Shown here in pieces: positions 47,801 to 62,869 of a DNA stretch of 64,000 bases. The stretch covers positions 61,493,468-61,557,467 of the forward strand of contig NC_056522.1 in the NCBI RefSeq assembly GCF_019175285.1, in the 5' to 3' direction. The notes under the pieces were generated by a model. It ran no database searches and was not told the DNA's origin. It saw only the letters and a list, made by a program, of their open reading frames with translations. Each line of letters begins with the position of its first letter. Position 1 is the stretch's first letter. The position numbers were made by a program, and so were the translations under genes. The stretch is from Sceloporus undulatus. Its lineage: Eukaryota; Chordata; Lepidosauria; Squamata; Phrynosomatidae.

Positions 47801-47993
47801 GAGCCGCCACACGTGCTTTCGCTCAGGAGGGACCCAAGGAGCTATCCCTGTCCCCTGCTTCATGGCCACCTTCTCTCACCTTCGTCCCGCCGAGGCGCAG
47901 CACCTCCTCCAAGGTGAACCCGCTCCCATCCTCGGCCGCGTCTTCCTCTTCGTCGCCATCCTTCTCTCTCGAGCTCCACTCCTGCGCCTCCAT
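20681..47993 (-). CDS. CEBPZ: CEBPZ (CBF/Noc1/Mak21 family ribosome biogenesis factor)
   Basis: CEBPZ is a nucleolar/nuclear protein of the CBF/Mak21 family. Its yeast relative Noc1/Mak21 acts in early 60S ribosomal subunit assembly, and the human protein was also described as a CCAAT-binding transcription factor. Sixteen minus-strand exons join in phase to 1,048 residues (human about 1,054). Residues 1-130: acidic N-terminus with [13 protein letters not shown] and [16 protein letters not shown]. Residues 170-630: helical HEAT-like region, mostly in one 1,541-nt exon, with [34 protein letters not shown] and [18 protein letters not shown]. About 525-765: CBF domain with [27 protein letters not shown] and [20 protein letters not shown]. 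About 790-950: acidic, low complexity. The C-terminus is Lys/Arg-rich ([20 protein letters not shown]). The ATG at 47993 is the first in frame that gives a plausible N-terminus, shorter than human. It is divergent with NDUFAF7 and convergent with CEBPZOS. Confidence 0.97.
20720..21155 (+). other. CEBPZOS: probable CEBPZOS 3' UTR exon
   Basis: After an 86-bp intron (20634-20719; donor GTAAGTA, acceptor TTTGTTTTTCAG) a UTR exon could run to the AATAAA at 21129-21134. An ATTAAA at 20664-20669 could instead end an unspliced transcript. The first 101 bases are antisense to the CEBPZ terminal coding exon. Confidence 0.5.
20821..22250 (-). other. CEBPZ intron 15
   Basis: Includes the CEBPZOS 3' UTR on the opposite strand up to about 21150. 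A dispersed repeat lies at 21756-21870. Nothing else was recognised. Confidence 0.5.
21756..21870. repeat. dispersed repeat with 'AGCGCTGTA' motif
   Basis: TATTATTATTAGCCTTTATT, then AAGTGCTGTAAATTTACACA and CAGCGCTGTACATACAATC. A short related piece, TTTATATAGCGCTGTAGATT, lies near 49858. Family not named. Confidence 0.5.
22251..22332 (-). CDS. CEBPZ: CEBPZ coding exon 15
   Basis: [20 protein letters not shown] then MANRDNA; 82 nt, strongly conserved. It is separated from exon 14 by a 90-bp intron. Acceptor TTTTGAAG, donor GCAA|GTAAGTAA. Confidence 0.95.
22423..22481 (-). CDS. CEBPZ: CEBPZ coding exon 14
   Basis: [20 protein letters not shown]; 59 nt, phase 1 in and phase 0 out. Acceptor ATTAAAAG is weak; donor GAA|GTAGGTG. 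Confidence 0.88.
22687..22940. mobile_element. Tc1/mariner MITE, 'CAGTGGTACCTCGGGTTACG' type
   Basis: Begins CAGTGGTACCTCGGG and ends CCCGGGGTACCACTG, flanked by TA on both sides (22685-22686, 22941-22942). The interior repeats TTCGTAACCCG several times in both directions. Low divergence among these internal repeats suggests a fairly young copy. Confidence 0.85.
23405..23600. mobile_element. fold-back element with long inverted arms
   Basis: The left arm contains AAGTTGGCAGCCTGAGCTTT and CGTAGACTTAAGTCTACTTC; the right arm contains TACGAAAGCTCAGGCTGCCA and ACTTCTTCCGTTCAGTTAG, inverted. The centre is CTCAGATGCATTTGGTGG. The termini contain AGATCTTGTAGTACCTTTGA and its partner. Non-coding DNA element; superfamily not assigned. 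Confidence 0.75.
23719..23799 (-). CDS. CEBPZ: CEBPZ coding exon 13
   Basis: [20 protein letters not shown] then DFATSVK; 81 nt. Acceptor CATAACAG, donor AAAG|GTAAGG. Poorly conserved basic segment. Confidence 0.9.
23960..24062 (+). repeat. non-LTR retroelement 3' tail
   Basis: TTGTTGTTAACCGCTTTGAT followed by AAAGCGGTATATAAATAAA. A related tail is at 61290-61430 (CAGTATACAAATAAAAA). It is typical of truncated L2/CR1-like elements; clade not certain. Confidence 0.5.
24325..24557. mobile_element. MITE with ~85-bp near-identical inverted arms
   Basis: The left arm starts GGCCTGTTACAGACTGCCAA and continues through AAGCTGCTTCGGGTCTCTTT and GGAGGTATGCT. The right arm is its reverse complement with only a few mismatches, ending GGCAGTCTGTAACAGGCC. 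The middle is about 60 bp and GC-rich. High arm identity points to recent activity. Confidence 0.85.
24959..25160. mobile_element. mariner-type MITE, partial
   Basis: Starts with an ACAGTTAGCCTCCACATTTG end like the copies at 51827 and 58299. It then diverges, with a CTAAGAATCGGTGAATGTGG segment, and runs into a C run near 25150. Confidence 0.5.
25660..25860 (-). repeat. probable non-LTR element tail (reversed)
   Basis: Contains ATATCCCACCTTTCTCCC and CAAAGGTGGCTGACAACAAG followed by A-rich sequence, a frequent lizard repeat-tail pattern ('GGGATATAAATA' on the other strand). Clade uncertain. Confidence 0.4.
26327..26547. mobile_element. Tc1/mariner MITE
   Basis: CAGTCCATTCTCGCTTTACG at the left and CATGTATGGCACAGGCTCAC then TG at the right, flanked by TA (25-26 and 48-49 of the 26300/26500 blocks). 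It contains an internal C run near 26370. Confidence 0.75.
28489..28508 (+). repeat. poly-G run
   Basis: About 18-20 G residues in a row. Length may be unreliable in the assembly. Confidence 0.9.
29057..29244 (-). CDS. CEBPZ: CEBPZ coding exon 12
   Basis: [20 protein letters not shown], then [16 protein letters not shown] and [13 protein letters not shown]; 188 nt, the densest acidic tract. The acceptor is CAATTCCAG, preceded by a long T run on the minus strand; donor TCAG|GTAAAA. Confidence 0.95.
29387..29452 (-). mobile_element. CR1 LINE 3' end fragment (reversed)
   Basis: AGAATCATAGCATTGGAAAA then GACCACAAGGGTCACCTAAT: the reverse complement of the CR1 end 'GGCCCTTGTGGTCTCTTCCAAC..ATGATTCT'. 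Confidence 0.7.
30155..30374 (+). mobile_element. tRNA-derived SINE (second family)
   Basis: The head reads CTGATGGTGCAGTGGTTAAA with a B box GGTTCAATCC at 30208-30217; the body has CAATTAGCTTACAGACTGTA, and the tail AGAAATGCACTTGCTACTGC. A reversed copy of the same family is nested at 58581-58816. The A- and B-box spacing fits a pol III promoter. Confidence 0.85.
31375..31545 (-). mobile_element. Sauria-type SINE (reversed, head truncated)
   Basis: GTTGTTGTGTGCCTTCAAGT then CGTTTTTGATTTACGGCAAC, and GACTTGCCCAAGGTCACCTA. This is the reverse complement of the tail and body seen at 60234. Confidence 0.8.
31773..32510. mobile_element. possible hAT-like element
   Basis: The left edge CAGGGGTGGGGAAAGTGTGC resembles hAT termini. 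The right edge, reverse complemented (AGTAGGAATAGGCAAGTGTTG), is only a loose inverted match. No target duplication was confirmed. Confidence 0.3.
32597..33475. mobile_element. PIF/Harbinger-like MITE with TAA target duplication
   Basis: Left end GGTGTTTATCACATGGACG and right end (reverse complement) GGTGTTTATCACACAGAGC, both followed by TTTTTGCAG. Direct TAA repeats flank it at 32594-32596 and 33476-33478. Subterminal inverted ATTCACGTTATAACGTGAAT segments are present. No transposase ORF. Confidence 0.85.
33772..33832 (-). CDS. CEBPZ: CEBPZ coding exon 11
   Basis: [20 protein letters not shown] plus two bases; 61 nt. Acceptor TTTTTTTTCAG, donor CTGG|GTAAG. Confidence 0.94.
33833..35445 (-). 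other. CEBPZ introns 10 and 9, no recognised repeat
   Basis: Apart from exon 10 (34516-34616), the sequence is AT-rich with a short (TA)n near 34114-34130. No element was recognised. Confidence 0.5.
34516..34616 (-). CDS. CEBPZ: CEBPZ coding exon 10
   Basis: [20 protein letters not shown] then [14 protein letters not shown]; 101 nt. Acceptor AATGTTCAG, donor TTAG|GTAAGG. Start of the acidic region. Confidence 0.95.
35446..35512 (-). CDS. CEBPZ: CEBPZ coding exon 9
   Basis: [20 protein letters not shown] then FH and part of Arg; 67 nt. Acceptor GTTTCTAG, donor ACAG|GTAAC. Confidence 0.95.
35940..36035 (+). mobile_element. CR1 LINE 3' end
   Basis: CATGGCAGGGGGTTGGACTG, then GATGGCCCTAGTGG, TTCCAACTCTACGATTCTAT and repeated ATGATTCT, the characteristic CR1 terminal octamer repeat. 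Confidence 0.85.
36324..36362 (+). repeat. (TCCC)n microsatellite
   Basis: CTCCCTCCCTCCCTCCTTCC repeats, pyrimidine-only. Confidence 0.95.
36923..36991 (-). CDS. CEBPZ: CEBPZ coding exon 8
   Basis: [20 protein letters not shown] then NLA; 69 nt, separated from exon 7 by a 103-bp intron. Acceptor TTTTTCAG, donor GCAG|GTAAGTA. Confidence 0.95.
37095..37197 (-). CDS. CEBPZ: CEBPZ coding exon 7
   Basis: [20 protein letters not shown] then [14 protein letters not shown]; 103 nt, acceptor TTTCAG, donor AAAG|GTATGA. It is the most conserved end of the CBF domain. Confidence 0.97.
37198..38348 (-). other. CEBPZ intron 6
   Basis: Dominated by the GC-rich hairpin-chain transposon (37441-38012). A CT-rich tract lies at 37336-37400. 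Nothing was recognised in 38020-38348. Confidence 0.75.
37441..38012. mobile_element. TAA-flanked GC-rich MITE made of consecutive hairpins (Harbinger-like)
   Basis: Ends GGCTGGTTACATACCGGC and (reverse complement) GGCGGGTTATAGACCGCC match at 14 of 18 positions; TAA flanks both sides (37438-37440, 38013-38015). Nearly all of the interior folds into a chain of hairpins: 37461-37549, 37551-37579, 37674-37710 (17-bp perfect stem), 37722-37772 (22-bp perfect stem), 37772-37801, 37818-37854 (17-18 bp), 37857-37902, 37921-37949 and 37981-38001. GC content is far above the surrounding intron. No transposase. The TAA duplication suggests the PIF/Harbinger superfamily; this is an inference. Confidence 0.85.
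38349..38402 (-). CDS. CEBPZ: CEBPZ coding exon 6
   Basis: A 54-nt exon, [18 protein letters not shown], phase 0 on both sides; acceptor TTTTCCAG, donor GAG|GTTAGT. Confidence 0.96.
38533..38640 (-). mobile_element. Sauria-type SINE tail (reversed, truncated)
   Basis: TTGTTGTTATGCGCCTCCAA then GTCGTTTTTGACTTATGGTG, and ATCATAGGGTTTTCTTCG. This is the reverse complement of the tail in the copies at 17950 and 60234; the head is missing. Confidence 0.8.
38788..39012. mobile_element. palindromic MITE ('GGCTGCATCC..GCAGAAATAA' ends)
   Basis: Left GGCTGCATCCGCACCACAGA then AATAAAGTAGTTTGACACC; right GTCAAACTGCATTATTTCTG then CAGTGTGAATGTAACC, inverted. The centre includes AGAGAGCTCTGGTGCCACAA. 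A looser relative may lie at 45222-45420. Superfamily not assigned. Confidence 0.75.
39091..39303 (+). mobile_element. 5S rRNA-headed SINE (5S-Sauria type)
   Basis: The head follows 5S rRNA: GGGAGCTAAGCTGAATCAGG, CCTGGTTAGTATTTGGATTG, and AATACCAGGTGCTATAGG, covering the internal control region. The tail (CAATTGCAAACCACCTCTGA, AAAAAACCCTATGGAATT, AACTTGAAGGCATATAAAC) matches the tail of the tRNA-headed Sauria SINEs here. This combination is the described 5S-Sauria SINE arrangement of squamates. Confidence 0.85.
39364..39546. mobile_element. Tc1/mariner MITE
   Basis: CAGTCGCCCTTCCGTTTTCA at the left and AACGGAGGGGCAACTG at the right, flanked by TA (39362-39363 and 39547-39548). Confidence 0.85.
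40132..40320. mobile_element. hAT MITE with 8-bp target duplication
   Basis: Ends CAGAGGTGGGGAACC and (reverse complement) CAGGGATGGGGAAAC. The arms contain ACTACCACTCCCATCATGCC, inverted. Flanks CCTTAAAG (40124-40131) and CCTTAAAT (40321-40328) agree at 7 of 8 positions, the hAT signature length. Confidence 0.85.
40494..40582 (-). CDS. CEBPZ: CEBPZ coding exon 5
   Basis: [20 protein letters not shown] then [10 protein letters not shown]; acceptor TTTTCAG, donor AAG|GTACTT; 89 nt. This is the conserved 'YDP..RNPL..GA' CBF-domain segment. Confidence 0.96.
40583..41389 (-). other. CEBPZ intron 4, no recognised repeat
   Basis: No element or RNA gene was recognised. Confidence 0.5.
41390..41555 (-). 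CDS. CEBPZ: CEBPZ coding exon 4
   Basis: An acidic linker [19 protein letters not shown] ending in SWVHHQNLE plus one base. Acceptor TTTCTTAG, donor GAAG|GTAAATA; 166 nt. Confidence 0.95.
42059..42220. mobile_element. Tc1/mariner MITE
   Basis: CAGTTGCCACTCCATTTTCA at the left and TCAGAGAGAGGACTG at the right, flanked by TA (42057-42058, 42221-42222). The left end resembles the copy at 39364. Confidence 0.8.
42331..42390 (+). repeat. (GAA)n microsatellite with GCA tail
   Basis: About twenty GAA/AGA units then GCAGCAGCAG. It follows a segment like TGAAGCTGCTCCAAGTCCCA that resembles a non-LTR tail. Confidence 0.95.
42423..42654 (-). CDS. CEBPZ: CEBPZ coding exon 3
   Basis: Encodes [20 protein letters not shown] through [15 protein letters not shown]. 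Acceptor TTTTTTGCAG, donor GTG|GTAAG; 232 nt. Confidence 0.97.
42655..43435 (-). other. CEBPZ intron 2
   Basis: Contains a hAT-like MITE at 43114-43230. The segment 42890-43110 is more GC-rich and unassigned. Confidence 0.5.
43114..43230. mobile_element. short hAT-like palindromic MITE
   Basis: AGCCCTTCAGTTGTTGCTGG then ACTTCAACACCTC; right GGGAGCTGCAGTACAACACA then TGAAGGGCC, inverted. Same type as the copies at 15178 and 48795. Confidence 0.6.
43436..44976 (-). CDS. CEBPZ: CEBPZ coding exon 2 (large)
   Basis: A 1,541-nt exon encoding [20 protein letters not shown] through [11 protein letters not shown]: the helical repeat core and the start of the CBF domain. Acceptor TTTTGCAG|CAAG, donor CAG|GTAAGC, phase 2. 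Confidence 0.98.
45445..46560 (+). mobile_element. Bov-B (RTE) LINE fragment, 3' half
   Basis: Conceptual reading shows the reverse transcriptase in pieces: [35 protein letters not shown] (motif A), [13 protein letters not shown] (motif C, normally YADD), [15 protein letters not shown], and [19 protein letters not shown]. The 3' end, CATGAGTCAGGTTGACTCGA, resembles the Sauria SINE tail. Several frameshifts and stops. Confidence 0.85.
46562..46733 (+). mobile_element. second Bov-B C-terminal fragment
   Basis: Reads [20 protein letters not shown], then [20 protein letters not shown] and a MIGKVEA segment. It repeats the coding part already present at about 46235-46400 in the preceding copy, so it is a second insertion or a local duplication. 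Confidence 0.75.
46735..46805. mobile_element. piggyBac-like MITE relic
   Basis: GGCAGTAGTGTCACTGCGAG at the left and GGGGGTGACACCACTGC at the right. The ends match the TTAA-flanked element at 3541-4080; it lacks clear TTAA here. Confidence 0.45.
46822..47072 (+). mobile_element. CR1 LINE 3' end (plus strand)
   Basis: GATTCCACCTCCACATGAGG, CTGGATGGCCATCTGTCAGT, CTGCATGGCAGGGGATTGGA, CTTGTGGTCTCTTCCAACTC and a terminal ATTCTATGATTC repeat. Confidence 0.88.
47070..47692 (-). mobile_element. CR1 LINE fragment (minus strand) with RT C-terminal coding
   Basis: The minus strand codes [60 protein letters not shown], and [14 protein letters not shown] with [20 protein letters not shown], the typical end of CR1 ORF2. 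Its 3' end abuts that of the plus-strand CR1, and its 5' truncation is about 190 bp from CEBPZ exon 1. Confidence 0.9.
47880..47993 (-). CDS. CEBPZ: CEBPZ coding exon 1
   Basis: [18 protein letters not shown], then [14 protein letters not shown]; 114 nt, phase 0, donor AAG|GTGAGAG. A longer in-frame start (MLAWRACAAPLQ) would begin at 48032 but does not resemble the family N-terminus. Confidence 0.92.
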
Positions 47994-48008
47994 CTTCTGC
48001 AGAGGCGC

Positions 48009-48020
48009 CGCGCATGCGCG
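48009..48020. promoter_or_regulatory. NRF1-type palindrome
   Basis: CGCGCATGCGCG matches the NRF1 consensus on both strands. It is 16 bp upstream of the CEBPZ start codon, so it may lie in the CEBPZ 5' UTR. Motif match only. Confidence 0.7.
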
Positions 48021-48059
48021 CCAAGCCAACATCCGGGTATTGCAGTCAGCAGCGACGAC

Positions 48060-48249
48060 CTGTCTATGGGAAAGGTCGTGGAAGATAAAAATATCAAATA
48101 AACTTGTTTAAATAAACTTGGCCACAGACCCTGCTTTTCTTCATTGGCAATACAGACGAGGCTTATTAATATGGTATTTTTAAAAAATATATTAGGCCTC
48201 TTGGGCGGATTTAATTAGAGGACGTGCTCTACTCAGCTGCCAGGACCAG
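48060..48249 (+). repeat. promoter tandem duplication, unit A
   Basis: Begins CTGTCTATGGGAAAGGTCGT then GGAAGATAAA, continues with ACGAGGCTTATTAATATGGT and TTGGGCGGATTTAATTAGAG, and ends CAGCTGCCAGGACCAG. Unit B at 48282-48482 repeats the same blocks in the same order. Confidence 0.88.
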
Positions 48250-48281
48250 CATGAGGCGATGAGGAAGGGCGGAAGCGGGTA

Positions 48282-48482
48282 CTGTCTATCGGAAAGGTCT
48301 TGGAAGATAAAATATGAAACAAATTTGGATACCTTGTGAAAGGCACTGGAAGGGGGGGGGCAGGCCATGCTTTTCTCCAATGGTAATACAAGACAAGGCT
48401 TACTAATATAGTATTAAAAAGAAATTAGGCCCGTTGGGCGGATTTAATAGAGGACGGTGCTCTACACAGCTGCCAGGACCAG
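48282..48482 (+). repeat. promoter tandem duplication, unit B
   Basis: CTGTCTATCGGAAAGGTCTT then GGAAGATAAA, ACAAGGCTTACTAATATAGT, TTGGGCGGATTTAATAGAGG and CAGCTGCCAGGACCAG. It differs from unit A by substitutions and small indels, so the duplication is not recent. It ends 40 bp before the NDUFAF7 start codon. Confidence 0.88.
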
Positions 48483-48521
48483 AGAAGGCAAGGTGGCCGC
48501 GGAGTGCATCCAGGTGCAGGC

Positions 48522-59866
<11,345 letters not shown>

Positions 59867-60165
59867 GCACCTTCTCTGCCCATTTGAATTATTTTCTGTA
59901 GGCTTTCCATAACAATCCACTGGGGAAACAGGTTATAGGTTTTATGTTACCAGCTTCCTATGAAATAATGTATTAGGCTTTGTGAAAAACTGAAGAATTC
60001 AGTCACAATATAGCATGCAACATGTGGAATAGGAAATTATGGTTCTGATAGAACTAAAAATTGATCATAACCCCTGTGGGGAGGGTAAAAAACACATTTT
60101 GGTTCGAGAACTGCATCTTGATTTCTTGTTCTAGATTCACATATTATTGAACTGTAAACATACTT

Positions 60166-60171
60166 ATTAAA
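60166..60171 (+). other. NDUFAF7: probable NDUFAF7 polyadenylation signal ATTAAA
   Basis: Lies 300 bp past the stop codon. No AATAAA was seen between. The 3' UTR would be 59867 to about 60190. Confidence 0.5.
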
Positions 60172-60233
60172 GATCTCACTTTTTATAGTCAGTTGAGGAC
60201 TTACATTTATTGAGCGACTAAATTATCATGTGA

Positions 60234-60455
60234 GAGAGACGGGATGGTGTAGTTGTTTGAGCATTGGACTATGACCCTGGAGAGCAAGGTTTGACCATGG
60301 AAACCCACTGAATGACTTTAGGCAAGTCACACTCTCAATTTCAGAAGAAGGCAAAGGCAACCTCCCTCTGAACAAAACTTGCCAAGAAAACCCTGTGATA
60401 GGTTTGCCTTTGCCCAGGTTGCTATAAATTGGAAACAAGAAGGCACATAACAAAT
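60234..60455 (+). mobile_element. tRNA-headed Sauria-type SINE
   Basis: Head GGGATGGTGTAGTTGTTTGA then GCATTGGACTATGACCC (A-box-like), AAGGTTTGACCATGG (degraded B box), body CACTGAATGACTTTAGGCAA, and tail AAGAAAACCCTGTGATAGG, TTGGAAACAAGAAGGCACAT. The most complete copy in the window. Confidence 0.85.
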
Positions 60456-61289
60456 GATATTCTGATAACACTATTTTCTTAGATGAGAAGCATCTGCTGG
60501 AAAGTATTTGAGGGTCAATTTTTGGGCATACGTTCCTCAACTTATAGACGAGTATTTATGGTATTGGTGCAAACTGAGGGAAAACATATTTTTGTTTCTA
60601 AAATTTAGGCCTCTGCTGATTTGGTGCAATAGAAACTAAATTGTGTTTGTTACAATTACATCATAGTATTTACAGAATCACAGGATATAATAGAAAGTAG
60701 AAGCATTTTTTCAGCTGCATCTAAACCACTTTAAACAGAACTAAGCTTGCTCACAGCACCCATGGAATATTAACAGAAAATAGAGTCATCTTCCAAACTG
60801 CAGCTCAACCGGCTGAATAGAAATAAACTCAGTCAGCTGGCCTGGGTCAGGTGGCTTGCTGATCTGTGTATCCAAGAATGACTATTCACAGCAAGCAGTA
60901 GCGTCATGTGGGGGGGGGGGGATTTGCAGACCACACCAGGTGGCACATCATCTCATTCTCTAAATGGTACAGAGAAACAATTCAGTTACATAGGACATAA
61001 CCAAGCCTGTAATTGCAAGTGGGCATGGGAGGCCTACCAATTGCAGAATCTTGCAGGCAAATGCCACTTGGGCCTATCAAAATTTTTATTTCTATAATAG
61101 AATTCCAAACTGCTGATGTACAGATGGCCTCTATAGAACCAGAGGCAAAATAAACCCTTGATACAGCCACTAAACTCAGAATAACCCCAAACATGCTCTC
61201 ACTTTGGCTTATGAGCAGTGTGGTAAATACATCCATCTATACATCTTGTTGCCATCAACTCTCTGCCTTACCCTCTTGAAGGATTGTGT

Positions 61290-61430
61290 TTAGAGTTTAT
61301 ATATTTGTATGATTGTATTATTGGGTTTTATCTATTTTTTATGAGATGGTTTGTAATGGTTTTAATAGTCTGTAAACCACTTTGATCTATGGAAAAGCAG
61401 TATACAAATAAAAATTTATTATTATTATCA
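61290..61430 (+). repeat. non-LTR retroelement 3' tail
   Basis: TCTGTAAACCACTTTGATCT then AAAAGCAGTATACAAATAAA and an (ATT)n/(ATC)n end. Related to 23960-24062. Confidence 0.5.
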
Positions 61431-62869
61431 TCATCATCATCATAATCATCCATGTCTTCCCATCTGCTGCACCATGAAGCTTTTTGCCTATCACATTATT
61501 TTTCTTTCTGGGCTTAAAAGTCCTATGCTTCTCTTTCCATTTTAAATCATTTTGAAGTCCATTTCTACCTTGGCTAAACAGAGTATTCAGACATTCAGGA
61601 AGAAGAAAGCAAGGGAATTATTAATAGATTAAGATCTAAATAATGATTAATAAATAGAATCAATTAAAAAAGATTACAAATTCAAAGGAAAATGGGACAG
61701 CCTAGAAGGGAAACTCATCAAATTTGCAAGGCAAAATAGAAAAAAACTGAATGGGGGAGAGGAGTCATTCAACATAAATGAAAAAGAACTTTGGACTTCT
61801 GCCTCAGATATAGCCAATGCAACTGTGGATTCATCCTCTACAGCATCCAGAAAGCAGTCCTCCCAGTGGCTTTGCACTGCAGCTCCCAACATTTCTTGCC
61901 ATTGCTAGAAGATGAAGTCTAACAATATCTGGAGGGCCACACTTTGGACCTCGATTTTAGAAGATGTCAAAAGAGTTGTCTACATGAGGTGGAAAAACCA
62001 AAATCCCACCAGATCTGGCACAATCAGGACACACGATGCAGGGCCCAATCAGCAGCACATCAAAATCAAGTGCCTTAATGAGTTTCCAGAAAACTCCGAT
62101 ATTTCCTACATGCATCCCATTGACACCCATCGCCACTGTCAGCTCCCAGAGCCAGGATAGGCTGGCTAGAACAACTTTTAACTATTTTTCTTGCTTGTGA
62201 GGTGCCTAGTGCCCCATCATGACCTTAAAGCATGCCACCAGAAGCAACACAGAAGGAGGGAAATGTTCCAGGCGGGAAATGGCTTTTTTGCTCCTGGTGG
62301 CACACTCTGAGATTGCAGTGAGGCATTAGACACCCTACAAGCATGAAACAAAAGTGGGGAAAGTAAATGGCAGTCCCTGTCAGTGATCTGTCATGGTTCT
62401 GGGAGCTGTGGGAAAGACAGTGGCAGCAAGGCAAGAACAGTACAGACAATTGCTGTGGATAAAATAAGTACAGGACAGCTCTAGGGTGAGTGCAAGGCAT
62501 ACAAGATGGGGAGTCCATTCAGACATTTCCTCCAAGTGTAGATGGGCCATGAGATCCAGACAAAGGGACATATGGCACAAAAGCAGCATTCTACAATTGT
62601 AGCTTCTGTTACAGCAGTGCTGTGGCCCAGCAAACAAAAATGTGTAATGACACCTAAAGACATTAGGCAAATAGTTTCACATTGCTGTCAACTAATAGAA
62701 CAGTTATTTAGCTGGAAGTTACTAGTAGTAATAATTGATATAGTCAAGTCCTGTTTTCAACTTAGCACCATCTTACTTTCTGTTTATTTCCACTGCTGTG
62801 TTTACAAATGATTCTGATATATGGTTGTCAGAGTTAGGAGAGGATACACCACTAGAAAAGAACACACAC

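Larger units (their letters stand above)
44977..47879 (-). other. CEBPZ intron 1
   Basis: Carries a stack of LINE fragments on both strands between 45445 and 47692 (two Bov-B pieces and two CR1 pieces), with a piggyBac-end fragment between. A loose MITE relative may lie at 45222-45420. Confidence 0.75.
47994..48521. promoter_or_regulatory. divergent CEBPZ / NDUFAF7 promoter
   Basis: Only 528 bp separate the two start codons. A perfect NRF1-type palindrome CGCGCATGCGCG lies at 48009-48020, next to CEBPZ. An ETS-like GGCGGAAGCG is near 48269. CCAAT-type motifs occur in each half of the tandem duplication (ATTGG near 48143, CCAAT near 48378). No TATA box stands out. The head-to-head layout is conserved in human. 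Confidence 0.8.
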
